DNA of 64,000 nt, taken from Saprospiraceae bacterium. Lineage in GTDB: Bacteria > Bacteroidota > Bacteroidia > Chitinophagales > Saprospiraceae. The notes beneath the pieces were generated by a model. That model did no database searches, was not told the DNA's origin, and saw only the letters and a program-made list of their open reading frames with translations. This document shows positions 28,881-37,293 of this stretch, piece after piece. The position numbers and the translations under genes were made by a program. The first letter of the stretch is position 1. Each line of letters starts with the position of its first letter. The stretch spans positions 1-64,000 of the forward strand of contig JADKDE010000002.1 in assembly GCA_016718505.1 (NCBI GenBank). Direction: 5' to 3'.

Positions 28881-30816
28881 CGGAAGTGCAATAGTAACAG
28901 TAGGCAATGGTCGAGTACCATATAGCTATGTATATACAGGAGGAGCAGGAGGTCAAGGTACGATAAGTAGCCCAGGCTCGTTTGTAATTGGCAACTTGTT
29001 TAAAGGGATATATACAGTGACGGTGACGGATTCCAAAGGGTGTACGACGAGTTCGACATTTATCATAACGGAGCCATCGTGTGGGGTACGAGCTGGAGTC
29101 CGAGTTACGAGTGCAATCAGCTGTAATGGAGGCTCTAATGGAGGCCTGCAGGTGACGGCTACAGGCGGAAGCCCAAGCTATACCTATACGTGGAGTGGCC
29201 CGACGGTGATAGGCAATACGAGCATAACATCCAGCGCAAGAGCAGGAACGTATATCGTGACGGTGACGGACAATGCGGGCTGTAAGACGATAGAACAAGT
29301 GACAATAGGTGAGCCAAGAGCGCTAGGCGACAGCATACTGTGGAGGAGGATGCCGAGTTGTTTTGGAAGTTGTGATGGAGGTACAGAAGTGACGGGACTT
29401 AGAGGAACGAGCCCATACGCATATACGTGGTCAGGCGGCCAAACAGGAAATCTAGTAAGCAATCTATGTGCAGGAGTACATACGGTGACGATAACAGATA
29501 CCAATGGCTGTCGATTGACGGATACGGTAGTGATCTTGAGTCCAATAGGCATGACGTTGAGTTGTGGCCAAGTGAGCCCAGCGGTGACGATAGGTGGCAC
29601 CGAAGGGGTAGGAGTAGTGACGGTACAAGGTGGAGTAGCACCATACACGGTGACGTGGACAGGTGGTGGCTCCGGCATCCAAGTAGTTGCAGGTAGCTAC
29701 AATATCAGTGGCTTGCGAGGAGGTACGTATGGAGTTATTGTAAGAGACGCGAACAACTGTACTATATCATGTAGCTTCATCATAAGCAATGCGGCATGTA
29801 ATCTGCGAGACAGCTCTAGGATCGTGATGAATATCAGTTGTGCAGGCTTGTCAGATGGATCCTTGGCAGCAATGGGAACAAGAGGAGTAGAGCCTTACAG
29901 CTATAGATGGAATACGGGCAGTGTAAACTCAGTATTGAACAATCTAGGAGCTGGAGCATATTACTACACGATAACGGATGCGATAGGCTGTGAGATACGA
30001 GATAGCCTACAATTGGTGGATCCAGCTTCGATCAGTTACGGCTTGAGGATAGACTCGATATCGTGTTTGAGACCTACAGGAGGAGTGACTTTGAGTAGTA
30101 TAACTGGCGGAGTAGGCCCATATCAATACTCATATCCAGCAGGACAACCATTTAGAGTAGCGACGAATCCATTACGATTGAGCGGATGGCAGGCTGGAGT
30201 TCATATCATCCAGTTGCAGGATGCGAATGGATGTGCAAGTACAGACACAATCATCCTCGTGAATGTGCCAAAAGTGGAAGTAAATGTACCAGACCTGATC
30301 GAATTGGAATTAGGTGATATATTGACGATAATCGCGACGGTGAACAAGCCACTGAATGAGATAAGCCAATGGAACTGGACAAGCGGAATAAGGACGTTCC
30401 CAGGTTATACAACGACGTTGATAGATACGCCGCAAGTCTCAGGTACATACAGAATCCGAGTGACGGATATCAATGGCTGCGTGGATGACGACGTTGTGAA
30501 TGTAATCGTGAAGAAGAAATTGAAGATCTATATTCCGAACGTATTTAGTCCGAATGGAGACGGCATCAATGATCTCTTCAAAATTTACTCCGAGGATCAG
30601 AAAATCCTGAAAGTTAATTACTTAAGGGTCTTTGATCGATGGGGCAATATGACATATGAAGAGAAAGGCTTTACAATTAATGGTACACAAAAGGGATGGG
30701 ATGGCGTGTTCCAAGCCAAACTGATGAATCCAGCGGTATTCGTTTATGACATTCAAGTAGAACTCCAAGACGGATCAACCGTCAAGTTTACTGGAGATCT
30801 AACCTTGACGCACTAA
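28858..30816 (+). CDS. C-terminal open frame of giant adhesin 2 with CHU_C sorting domain
   Basis: This 652-residue frame contains five more SprB-type repeats (CNGGSNGGLQVTATGGSPSY and so on) and a linker strand (VEVNVPDLIELELGDILTI). From about residue 558 comes the gliding-motility-associated C-terminal domain: IYIPNVFSPNGDGINDLFKI, LRVFDRWGNMTYEE, GWDGVFQAK and VFVYDIQVEL. This type B signal directs export through T9SS. The stop at 30814-30816 is followed by a terminator, so this is the natural end. Confidence 0.75.
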   Translation: MSITGGNNGSAIVTVGNGRVPYSYVYTGGAGGQGTISSPGSFVIGNLFKGIYTVTVTDSKGCTTSSTFIITEPSCGVRAGVRVTSAISCNGGSNGGLQVTATGGSPSYTYTWSGPTVIGNTSITSSARAGTYIVTVTDNAGCKTIEQVTIGEPRALGDSILWRRMPSCFGSCDGGTEVTGLRGTSPYAYTWSGGQTGNLVSNLCAGVHTVTITDTNGCRLTDTVVILSPIGMTLSCGQVSPAVTIGGTEGVGVVTVQGGVAPYTVTWTGGGSGIQVVAGSYNISGLRGGTYGVIVRDANNCTISCSFIISNAACNLRDSSRIVMNISCAGLSDGSLAAMGTRGVEPYSYRWNTGSVNSVLNNLGAGAYYYTITDAIGCEIRDSLQLVDPASISYGLRIDSISCLRPTGGVTLSSITGGVGPYQYSYPAGQPFRVATNPLRLSGWQAGVHIIQLQDANGCASTDTIILVNVPKVEVNVPDLIELELGDILTIIATVNKPLNEISQWNWTSGIRTFPGYTTTLIDTPQVSGTYRIRVTDINGCVDDDVVNVIVKKKLKIYIPNVFSPNGDGINDLFKIYSEDQKILKVNYLRVFDRWGNMTYEEKGFTINGTQKGWDGVFQAKLMNPAVFVYDIQVELQDGSTVKFTGDLTLTH

Positions 30817-30838
30817 TAGAAAAAAGGTAGAATAAACA

Positions 30839-30875
30839 AAAAGCCCCAAGAAGACAACGGTCTCTTGGGGCTTTT
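30839..30875. terminator. Bidirectional terminator between giant adhesin 2 and metF
   Basis: AAAAGCCCCAAGA (30839-30851) pairs perfectly with TCTTGGGGCTTTT (30863-30875). A-rich sequence on the left and T-rich on the right let it work for both converging genes. Confidence 0.85.
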
Positions 30876-30898
30876 CCTTTTGAGTATTTATCGTATTT

Positions 30899-31855
30899 TC
30901 AATATACAGCATTTGCTATCCGCATGATCGTATCTTGGTCGCCCATTGTGTAGTAATGTATGCAAGGGACATTCGCAGCTTTTAGCTCTTTGGACTGTTG
31001 GATACACCATTCTATACCAATTTCTTTTACCACTTTATCGTCTTTGGCGTTCATTACAGCTTTTACCAAATCATCAGGCATGTTGATATAAAAATTCCTG
31101 GGAATCGCACTCAATTGAGCTTTTTTTGTGAGTGGTTTCAATCCTGGAACTATCGGTATCGAAATTCCCAAATCATGACATGCTTTTACATAATTAAAAA
31201 AATGCTGGTTGTCAAAAAACATTTGTGTTACAACATAATTGGCTCCAGCTTCTACTTTTTCTTTCAAAAATAATAAATCAATATTCATATTTGCTGCCTC
31301 AAAATGCTTCTCTGGATAACCCGCAACGCCGATGCAGAAATCTGTTTTTTCTCCCTTATCTATGTTTTCATCCAAATAAATACCCTCGTTCATCCCCTTG
31401 ATTTGTTTTACCAAATCCAATGCATAGTGATGTCCCCCAGGCTTCGGAATAAACCTTCCATCGAATTTATCCGCATCTCCCCTCAATGCCAATACATTGC
31501 GCACATTTAGGAAATTTAAATCTATCAAGGCATTCTCTGTGTCCTCTTTGGTGAACCCCCCACATATTAGATGGGGAACCGTATCCACACCATACCTATT
31601 CACGATGGCCGCACATATTCCTACCGTACCTGGTCTTTTTCGGATGGCGACTTTTTCATAAAAGCCACTTTCCTGCTTTTTATAAATATACTCCTCCCGA
31701 TGATATGTAACATCAATAAATGGGGGCTTGAATGACATCAATGGATCTAAAGTGTCAAAAATCGTTTTCATGCTTCCCCCTTTCAAAGGCGGCAATATTT
31801 CAAATGAAATGAGTGTGCGACCTTGTGCCGCTTCAAAATATTCTGTTACTTTCAT
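30899..31855 (-). CDS. metF: Methylenetetrahydrofolate reductase
   Basis: MetF reduces 5,10-methylenetetrahydrofolate to 5-methyltetrahydrofolate, the methyl donor for methionine synthesis, using FAD. The 318-residue protein shows the family's opening strand FEILPPLKGG, the folate/FAD barrel motifs FIDVTYHREEY, RKRPGTVGICAAI, PHLICGGFTKEDTENAL, NVLALRGD and the late VTQMFFDNQHFFNYV. I chose the ATG at 31855 (MKVTEYFEAAQG) rather than the one 14 codons upstream: Bacteroidota homologues start at MKVTEY, and 318 residues is their usual length. The gene stands alone, facing giant adhesin 2 across a shared terminator. A TATTCTTG box about 20 bases upstream may be its -7 promoter element. Confidence 0.93.
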   Translation of the reverse strand: MKVTEYFEAAQGRTLISFEILPPLKGGSMKTIFDTLDPLMSFKPPFIDVTYHREEYIYKKQESGFYEKVAIRKRPGTVGICAAIVNRYGVDTVPHLICGGFTKEDTENALIDLNFLNVRNVLALRGDADKFDGRFIPKPGGHHYALDLVKQIKGMNEGIYLDENIDKGEKTDFCIGVAGYPEKHFEAANMNIDLLFLKEKVEAGANYVVTQMFFDNQHFFNYVKACHDLGISIPIVPGLKPLTKKAQLSAIPRNFYINMPDDLVKAVMNAKDDKVVKEIGIEWCIQQSKELKAANVPCIHYYTMGDQDTIMRIANAVY

Positions 31856-31955
31856 AAATTTTTCTATACAAGAATAATGCCAATCTTTTTCTAACACATT
31901 TTAATCATCTTGGTTTTGTTATAAATCCCGAATTGACAGAATTGTCTTCTTTTTT

Positions 31956-31985
31956 TTTGCTTTCCAACATATTTTCCTATATTTC
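31956..31985 (+). promoter_or_regulatory. Bacteroidota-type promoter of the M29 aminopeptidase gene
   Basis: TTTG at 31956-31959 and TATATTTC at 31978-31985 are 18 nt apart and match the Bacteroidota -33/-7 pattern (TTTG, TAnnTTTG) with one mismatch. The ATG at 32003 follows 18 bases later. Confidence 0.5.
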
Positions 31986-32002
31986 AAGAAAAATAAAATC
32001 AC

Positions 32003-33109
32003 ATGAACGGCGATATATTGAAGAAATATGCACACCTTTTGGTTCACTATTGTCTTGACATCAAGCCTAATGATAGGGTTTATCTGCAAAGTTCCACTCT
32101 TGCGATTCCACTGATAAAGGAAGTTCACAAAGCCATCTTAGTAGCTGGGGCAAGCTTGGACACACAGCTTGAATTCGAAGATCAATCCTTTGATTTTTGG
32201 GAAAATGCTTCTGATTTTGCCATCGATCATATTTCGCCTTTACAAAAGGAAGCATTCGACCATTACGAAGCATATCTATTGATAAAAGCACCATTTCTCG
32301 AGAGCGGAAACCCATCCGCACATACCGCCAAAAGCGATCGAAGAGCTATCGCTACAGCCCCTTTACAGAAGAAATATTTCGAACGAATAGGAACACCTAC
32401 TAGGGACTTGAAAAGAAATTTTTGTCTCTATCCAACCCAAGCATCAGCCAATTTGGCAAAAATGGATTTGGATACCTATACCAATTTCGTCGCCAATGCT
32501 TGTTTTTTGAATACACCAGATCCTGTCGCTAATTGGCTGAATATCAGGTATATGCAACAGAATATCGTAGATAAACTAAACCTTGCTAGTCGCTTTAGAT
32601 TCCTTTCGTCCAACACAGATATCCGTTTCAATTGCCAGGGTAGACCTTGGATAAATTCTGATGGGTTGAACAACATGCCTTCTGGCGAGGTTTTCACGAG
32701 CCCGATTGAAGACAGCGTCGAGGGGTACATTACCTTCACTTTTCCGGGGTATTACATGAGACGAGAGGTTCAAAACGTTCGTCTAGAGGTCAAAAATGGC
32801 CTTATCGAATCCTGGTCTGCCGATTTGGGCCAAGATTTTCTCGATTATATTTTCTCCCTTGATGGCACTCGTAGGTTCGGCGAGGCCGCTATCGGCACCA
32901 ACACCAATATCCAGCAAATGACGGGTAATATCCTTTTTGATGAGAAAATCGGCGGCACCATCCACATGGCCATCGGTCAATCTTACGCCCAGTGTGGTGG
33001 CAAAAATGTTTCTTCCGTCCATTGGGATATGATTACGGATATGACCAAAGATGGGCAGATTTTCGCAGATGACCAGCTCATTTATGAGCATGGGAAATTC
33101 CTGATATAA
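32003..33109 (+). CDS. M29-family metalloaminopeptidase
   Basis: The 368-residue protein fits the M29 aminopeptidases (AmpS/PepS/aminopeptidase T), cytoplasmic dizinc exopeptidases that remove N-terminal residues from peptides. Likely metal ligands and catalytic residues are visible in order: E229 in NMPSGEVFTSP, E294 in RRFGEAAIGTN, H321 in GGTIHMAIG, and H340 and D342 in VHWDMI. The N-terminal domain begins YAHLLVHYCLDIKPNDRVYL as in the family. Length is slightly below the 400-410 residues common in Firmicutes and Thermus enzymes. It has its own promoter and faces away from metF. No signal peptide. Confidence 0.88.
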   Translation: MNGDILKKYAHLLVHYCLDIKPNDRVYLQSSTLAIPLIKEVHKAILVAGASLDTQLEFEDQSFDFWENASDFAIDHISPLQKEAFDHYEAYLLIKAPFLESGNPSAHTAKSDRRAIATAPLQKKYFERIGTPTRDLKRNFCLYPTQASANLAKMDLDTYTNFVANACFLNTPDPVANWLNIRYMQQNIVDKLNLASRFRFLSSNTDIRFNCQGRPWINSDGLNNMPSGEVFTSPIEDSVEGYITFTFPGYYMRREVQNVRLEVKNGLIESWSADLGQDFLDYIFSLDGTRRFGEAAIGTNTNIQQMTGNILFDEKIGGTIHMAIGQSYAQCGGKNVSSVHWDMITDMTKDGQIFADDQLIYEHGKFLI

Positions 33110-33117
33110 AGCTTTTT

Positions 33118-33151
33118 TTTTGGCGCATCCTCTCTTTCGAGAGGACCGGGC
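33118..33151 (-). repeat. Partial hairpin element, possible severed end of a family B repeat
   Basis: TTTGGCGC, the hairpin TCCTCTC-tttc-GAGAGGA (33128-33145) and CCGGGCTC match in layout the outer end of the family B copy at 52052 (TTTGGGCGC, GTGC-ttc-GCAC, CCGTGCTG). The body of a B element lies 1.2 kb away at 34335, on the far side of the IS110 remnant. Confidence 0.4.
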
Positions 33152-33201
33152 TCATATCTTTGCAATATAACTCATATTTTTATAATTTAACCCATAATAC
33201 T

Positions 33202-33285
33202 AAAAGCTATCACAGCAAATTGAGACCGCGCTAGATACATTTTAAAAATGATATTGTCGAGACAGGTTTATCTGTGGTAGTTTTT
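33202..33285 (+). ncRNA. Candidate IS110 bridge-RNA stem-loop (left end)
   Basis: AAAAGCTATCACAG (33202-33215) pairs over 14 positions, with two G-T pairs, with CTGTGGTAGTTTTT (33272-33285). Inside lies the small stem CATTTT/AAAATG. IS110 elements are known to encode a structured bridge RNA in a non-coding end that guides target choice, and this is the expected place for it. Assignment is inference; loops complementary to target have not been established. Confidence 0.3.
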
Positions 33286-33396
33286 ATTTGTCAGCCTCAA
33301 TAGTACCTAGACACTAGTTTTATTAAATTAGATGTTGTATTACAATGAGCAATGGTATGCAAATAAATTTTTAGTATTATACAAAAACTATTTTTT

Positions 33397-34334
33397 ATGA
33401 TAATAAAGTATTCAGTTGGATTAGATGTTTCTGCGGCCGACATTAAAGCATGTATATCTGTGATAGATATTGAACAACGGGTAAAAGTTCAATTCTCCAA
33501 AACGCACAGTAATACAAAAAAGGGGCTTTTGGAACTTTATAATTGGATTATAAAAAGTCATAAGTCGCCAGAAATTCCATTGGTGGTATGTATGGAAGCA
33601 ACGGGAGTTTATCATGAAAATAGTGCGTATTTTTATTAGAAAAAGGGTTAAGAATTTCCATAGTGTTGCCCAATAAGGCAAAAAGTATTTACAAGCTTTA
33701 GGGCTCAAAAGTAAAAATGATAAAATTGATGCTAAAGGTCTAGCTCAAATGGGGGCGGAACAAAATTTAAAAGAATGGAAACCTTTGGGCAACTTTTTTA
33801 TGATCTTCGTATTCTAACGAGGCAACATGAGGTATTGCAAAAGAATATTACTTCAGAAAAAACCGCCTACATGCTGCGGAAACTGCTGCACGTCAAGTAA
33901 AAATTGAATTAACTCAAATTAAACAACTTATTACTTTTCTCAAAAAACAATTAGCAATAATTGAAGTTGAAATCCATAAAATGATAGAAACCAATCCTAC
34001 GTACAAGGATAAGTTTGCTAGAGTTTGTAAGCTTCATGGCATAGCCACATTGTCAGCAGCAACAATTATTGCAGAAACTGGAGGATTTGAGCTATTTGAA
34101 AATTACAAACAAGTAGTAAGCTATGCAGGATATGATGTAGTTGAAAATCAATCGGGAAAACATCAAGGCAAAACTAAAATTTCCAAAAAAGGTAACTCTA
34201 AAATCAGAAGAATATTACATATGCCAGCATTAGTCGCAAGAGGGAAAGAGGGAACAGTGTTTGAAAAACTGTACACCAGGGTATTTGAAAAAACTGGAAT
34301 AAAAATGAAAGGAATCGTCGCTGTACAGAAAAAA
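33397..34334 (+). pseudogene. IS110-family transposase, frameshifted and 3'-truncated
   Basis: Bridging the frames gives an IS110 transposase. The N-terminal RuvC-like DEDD domain has YSVGLDVSAADIKAC (first D), CMEATGVYHENSAYF (E), and KSKNDKIDAKGLAQMG (the D-x-x-D pair). A coiled middle (33870-33990) follows, then the C-terminal Transposase_20-like domain: RVCKLHGIATLSAATIIAET, ENYKQVVSYAGYDV, SKKGNSKIRRILHMPA. A missing T in the T run near 33635 creates the first stop, and further single-base losses lie near 33690, 33795 and 33870. The normal C-terminal helix after AVQKK is replaced by residues read from the adjacent hairpin repeat (GFTLFRLGLSDQ). The element is probably inactive. Confidence 0.8.
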
Positions 34335-34434
34335 GGGTTCACTTTGTTCCGTCTTGGTCTTTCAGACCAGACTCACTTGTCATCACTTTTCGTTTTGACT
34401 CGCGACCACTTCCATCACTTGCGCATTCTGGGCC
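34335..34434 (-). repeat. Dispersed hairpin-chain repeat, family B, copy 1
   Basis: Read on the minus strand it runs CCCAG..TGCGC, AGTGATGGAAGTGGTC, a variable stem, then the hairpin GTCTGGTCT-gaa-AGACCAAGAC (34351-34372) and CGGAACAAAGTGAACCC. It aligns with copies at 52052, 53401 and 63470. The transposase frame 33981-34439 runs through it, giving a false C-terminus. Confidence 0.7.
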
Positions 34435-34567
34435 TTTGAGCTCCTATTTGTATGGATTTTGTGGTCTTTTTTTGGTTGATATTAGTCATATTCTCAGAAA
34501 ATTGCATTATTTTTGATTTTCATCTTTAGGATGGAATTTTGCTTTTTTTTACCATAAAACCTATGAT

Positions 34568-35587
34568 ATGTACAAGCTTCTCCTTCTTTTTTTTGTTGGC
34601 ATGAATCAATTGTTGTTTTCACAAGACAATTTTAAAGACCAATTTACAGTATTTACTGACGAGAGTAAAGCCCTTGGAAAGATCGAATATTGCACGTTTA
34701 ATTCCTCCATAAATAAGCGCAAGCCCCTTTTGATTTTCATACATGGATCGGGCAATTTTCCCACTTTTCATTATCGTAACGATCTAAAACAATATGCCTG
34801 GAGCGCCTTCTCCATTCTTCAAAAATACAAAGATGATTACCATGTCCTTTTTGTCAATAAGCCAGGTATTCCACTTTTTGATTCCATCCAAATTGATCCC
34901 AAAACTGGTCATTTTGATTATCCACAGAATGATGAATTTGATAGACATTATTCTCTAGATTGGAGAGCTTTAGCTGCCTCCATGATCATTGACAGAGCTG
35001 TAAAAGATTTATTGGTCGATAGAACTAAAATAGTGGTCATGGGCCATTCTCAAGGTGGGCAAGTGGCTCCAAAAATCGCCAAACTGAACCAAAAAGTTAC
35101 CCACGTGGTGATGCTCAACTGTAACGTACTGAATCACCTCTATGACTTCATTCTGCAAGAGCGATTGGCTTCTTTTACAGGAGAACAATCCTTTGAAACC
35201 ACACAATCGAATATAGACTCCCTGTACGCTGACTATCAAAAAATATTCGACTATCCCAATAGCATCAAAGATTCTTGGAACAACGAAACCTACCTCCGCT
35301 GGTCTAGTTTTAGCACAGAAACACCCCTAGAAAACATGCTGAAACTAAAGGTTCCGATACTTCTCGTAGCAGGTGGAAGAGATATTTGGAATTCTTTCGT
35401 GATGAACTCAGATTATGCAAAAATCGAATTTATGAGCCATGGAAAAAATAATTTGACCTACAAAGTCTTTCCCAATGCCAACCATTTCTTGCAAAATGAA
35501 TCCCTAGATCAAGGCAAAACCACCACCACTGACATCAAACCCCAAGTCTTTGATTATATCATGTCTTGGATCAGCAGTAGCAAATAG
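34568..35587 (+). CDS. Secreted alpha/beta-hydrolase
   Basis: A 339-residue protein with signal peptide MYKLLLLFFVGMNQLLFSQ. The alpha/beta-hydrolase fold is shown by the oxyanion-hole strand LLIFIHGSGNF (near residue 54), the nucleophile elbow GHSQGG with S161, the acid D272 in VAGGRD and the histidine H306 in NANHF. It should hydrolyse an ester or peptide in the periplasm or outside the cell; the substrate cannot be told. No sorting domain is present. It is transcribed away from the IS remnant and converges on the E2 gene with only five bases between the stops. The gap to the upstream repeat is AT-rich with no clear promoter. Confidence 0.82.
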   Translation: MYKLLLLFFVGMNQLLFSQDNFKDQFTVFTDESKALGKIEYCTFNSSINKRKPLLIFIHGSGNFPTFHYRNDLKQYAWSAFSILQKYKDDYHVLFVNKPGIPLFDSIQIDPKTGHFDYPQNDEFDRHYSLDWRALAASMIIDRAVKDLLVDRTKIVVMGHSQGGQVAPKIAKLNQKVTHVVMLNCNVLNHLYDFILQERLASFTGEQSFETTQSNIDSLYADYQKIFDYPNSIKDSWNNETYLRWSSFSTETPLENMLKLKVPILLVAGGRDIWNSFVMNSDYAKIEFMSHGKNNLTYKVFPNANHFLQNESLDQGKTTTTDIKPQVFDYIMSWISSSK

Positions 35588-35592
35588 GCTGC

Positions 35593-36813
35593 TTAGACCA
35601 ACATTTGAATGGGCTCTTGAAGAAGTGATTTTAAGGTCATTAAAAATTGTGCTCCAGATGCGCCATCCACGACTCTGTGATCACAAGACAAAGTTACTTT
35701 CATCATATTTCCAACTACGATCTGCCCTTCTATTACGATCGGTTTTTCGATGATGCTTCCTACTGCCAAGATACAAGCGTCTGGCGGATTGATGATTGCG
35801 GTAAATTCATCAATGTCGTACATCCCTAGATTGCTGATAGTAAAGGTATTGCCTTGCATTTCTTGAGGTACTATTTTCTTCTCTTTAGCTTTGGCAGCCA
35901 AGGATTTGATTTCCGTATTTAGAGTCAAAAGAGATTTTTGATCGGCGTGTTGTACTACAGGAACCATAAGTCCATCCTCAACAGCTACCGCCACTCCAAT
36001 ATTCACATCGTGATTGATTCGAATGAAATCTCCCATCCAAGCTGCATTGATATTTGGATGCTTTTTTAACGCCAATGCCGATGCTTTAACTACAAAGTCA
36101 TTGATAGATATTTTTATTCCGTTGCTGTCGTTGATTTGTTTTCTTGATGCCATGACCTTTCCCATATTTATCTCTGCTGTGAGGTAAAAATGAGGCGCGG
36201 TAAATAGACTTTCACTCAATTTTCGAGCGATGATTTTACGCATTTGTGTCAATGGTTCATCCGTTGCACCACTGGATGGATATATTTTGGTTGGTACACT
36301 TGCTCGTTGAGGGGTTGAGGTAGTTCCTTCTAGATCTTTTTTTACGATACGACCATTTTCACCCGTACCACTCACCTTACTTAGGTCTATACCTTTTTCG
36401 CTTGCTATGGCTTTTGCTAGTGGAGACGCTTTGATTCGCTCACCAGATTCTGCAGGAACTTCAATCGAAGGTATAGGGCTGATTGCTGGCTCTGTAGATT
36501 CTTTTTTGGCTTCCACTGGTACAGTTGCGGCTGGAGCTGGAGCGCTTTCACTGGCGAGTTGGGCCTTATAGTCTTCTCCTTCTTTGCCAATCACTGCTAG
36601 GATGCCATTTACTGGGACTGGACCACTCGGTACCCCAATGTATAATAATACGCCAGAGTGAAAACTTTCAAGTTCCATCGTTGCTTTATCGGTTTCTACC
36701 TCAGCCAAAACGGTTCCAGGTTCTACTTTGTCTCCAACTTTCTTAAGCCAAGCGACGATATTACCTTCTTCCATCGTGTCGCTAAGTCTGGGCATTCTTA
36801 TGATCTCAGCCAT
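35593..36813 (-). CDS. pdhC: Dihydrolipoamide acetyltransferase (E2) of a 2-oxo acid dehydrogenase, pyruvate type
   Basis: The 406-residue protein has the full E2 layout. Residues 1-80 are a lipoyl domain with lipoylated K43 in ETDKATMELES. A Pro/Ala linker follows. Residues about 127-165 are an E1/E3-binding domain (ASPLAKAIASEKGIDLSKV, GTGENGRIVKKDL). From about 185 comes the acyltransferase domain ending in the catalytic CDHRVVDGASGAQF, with H379 and D383. It transfers acetyl groups from the E1-bound intermediate to CoA. The MPRLSDTMEEGNIVAWLKK opening is typical of the pyruvate enzyme, but branched-chain specificity cannot be excluded. E1 and E3 genes are not next to it. Confidence 0.9.
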   Translation of the reverse strand: MAEIIRMPRLSDTMEEGNIVAWLKKVGDKVEPGTVLAEVETDKATMELESFHSGVLLYIGVPSGPVPVNGILAVIGKEGEDYKAQLASESAPAPAATVPVEAKKESTEPAISPIPSIEVPAESGERIKASPLAKAIASEKGIDLSKVSGTGENGRIVKKDLEGTTSTPQRASVPTKIYPSSGATDEPLTQMRKIIARKLSESLFTAPHFYLTAEINMGKVMASRKQINDSNGIKISINDFVVKASALALKKHPNINAAWMGDFIRINHDVNIGVAVAVEDGLMVPVVQHADQKSLLTLNTEIKSLAAKAKEKKIVPQEMQGNTFTISNLGMYDIDEFTAIINPPDACILAVGSIIEKPIVIEGQIVVGNMMKVTLSCDHRVVDGASGAQFLMTLKSLLQEPIQMLV

Positions 36814-37293
36814 GATTTATTTTCAATTTTATAACTGCAAAATTGCAAAATTTCTCGGAAATAATGGAGGATGTCGATTATAATATTATATCTGATTATA
36901 TTACCCCTCAGAAATCTATGTTTTAAACTTAGATTTTATCTCTATAAAAAAGTAATACTTGGCCATTGCAAAATTAATTTCTGACTTTTCACTCTTTTTA
37001 AAATATCTAATATAATATATTTATTACAACTTGAAAATGAATAAATTATCTATGGCAAAAGGCAATATATTTGAATTAAATCGTAACTTTGTTGGCTGAA
37101 AGATGGGTCAATTTCTGATAATGATTCTGAAAGAATTCAACATCAACGAAACGAAAACGATTTGGACTGCATCTTTTTGAGTATTTCTGAATGAAGTCTC
37201 TTTAGTAATTACTTAGAATCGGATATTTAGATTTACAGAGTATTTTTTTTGTGAATAGACGACAACATAGATCTTGATAGAATAATATCGTAT
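36814..37293. other. AT-rich divergent intergenic region
   Basis: 480 bases between the diverging E2 gene and the type B adhesin cassette, so both promoters must lie here. A TATAAAATTG string about 20 bases before the E2 start (minus strand) may be its -7 region. I see no clear promoter, RNA gene or repeat element otherwise. Confidence 0.4.

Larger units (their letters stand above)
15541..30816 (+). pseudogene. Giant SprB-like adhesin 2 (about 5,090 codons), T9SS type B, frameshifted
   Basis: One continuous protein can be read by bridging about a dozen single-base slips and one in-frame stop. Order: signal peptide from ATG 15541 (hydrophobic WISIISIIFNIYI, then STAQ if one AT unit is removed); an N-terminal Cys-rich region (to about 16580); Ig-like repeats of 67-69 residues (17.2-20.7 kb); fifteen 72-residue repeats (20.7-23.95 kb); further Ig-like repeats (24-25.6 kb); SprB-type repeats (25.6-30.3 kb, such as SPFTYTLQGG ... 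GSYAVTVQDRDGC); and a CHU_C-type sorting domain (IPNVFSPNGDGINDLFKIY ... VFDRWGN) ending at 30816. SprB is the mobile gliding adhesin of Flavobacterium. Type B cargo depends on PorP/SprF-like partners, one of which is encoded at 44322. Most slips fall in repeats, so consensus error is likely. Confidence 0.8.
33152..34334 (+). mobile_element. IS110-family insertion sequence remnant
   Basis: An IS110-type transposase pseudogene with about 245 bases of non-coding left end. The right end is cut so that the transposase lacks its last 25-30 residues. Both outer boundaries abut pieces of a family B hairpin repeat (33118-33151 and 34335-34434). No terminal inverted repeats are visible, as is normal for IS110. 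Boundaries are inferred from the flanking repeat, not from a target-site duplication. Confidence 0.5.

Noticed and set aside
31856..31897. Longer metF start at 31897
   Set aside because: The extra 14 residues have no counterpart in the family and overlap the promoter region; MKVTEY is the conserved start.
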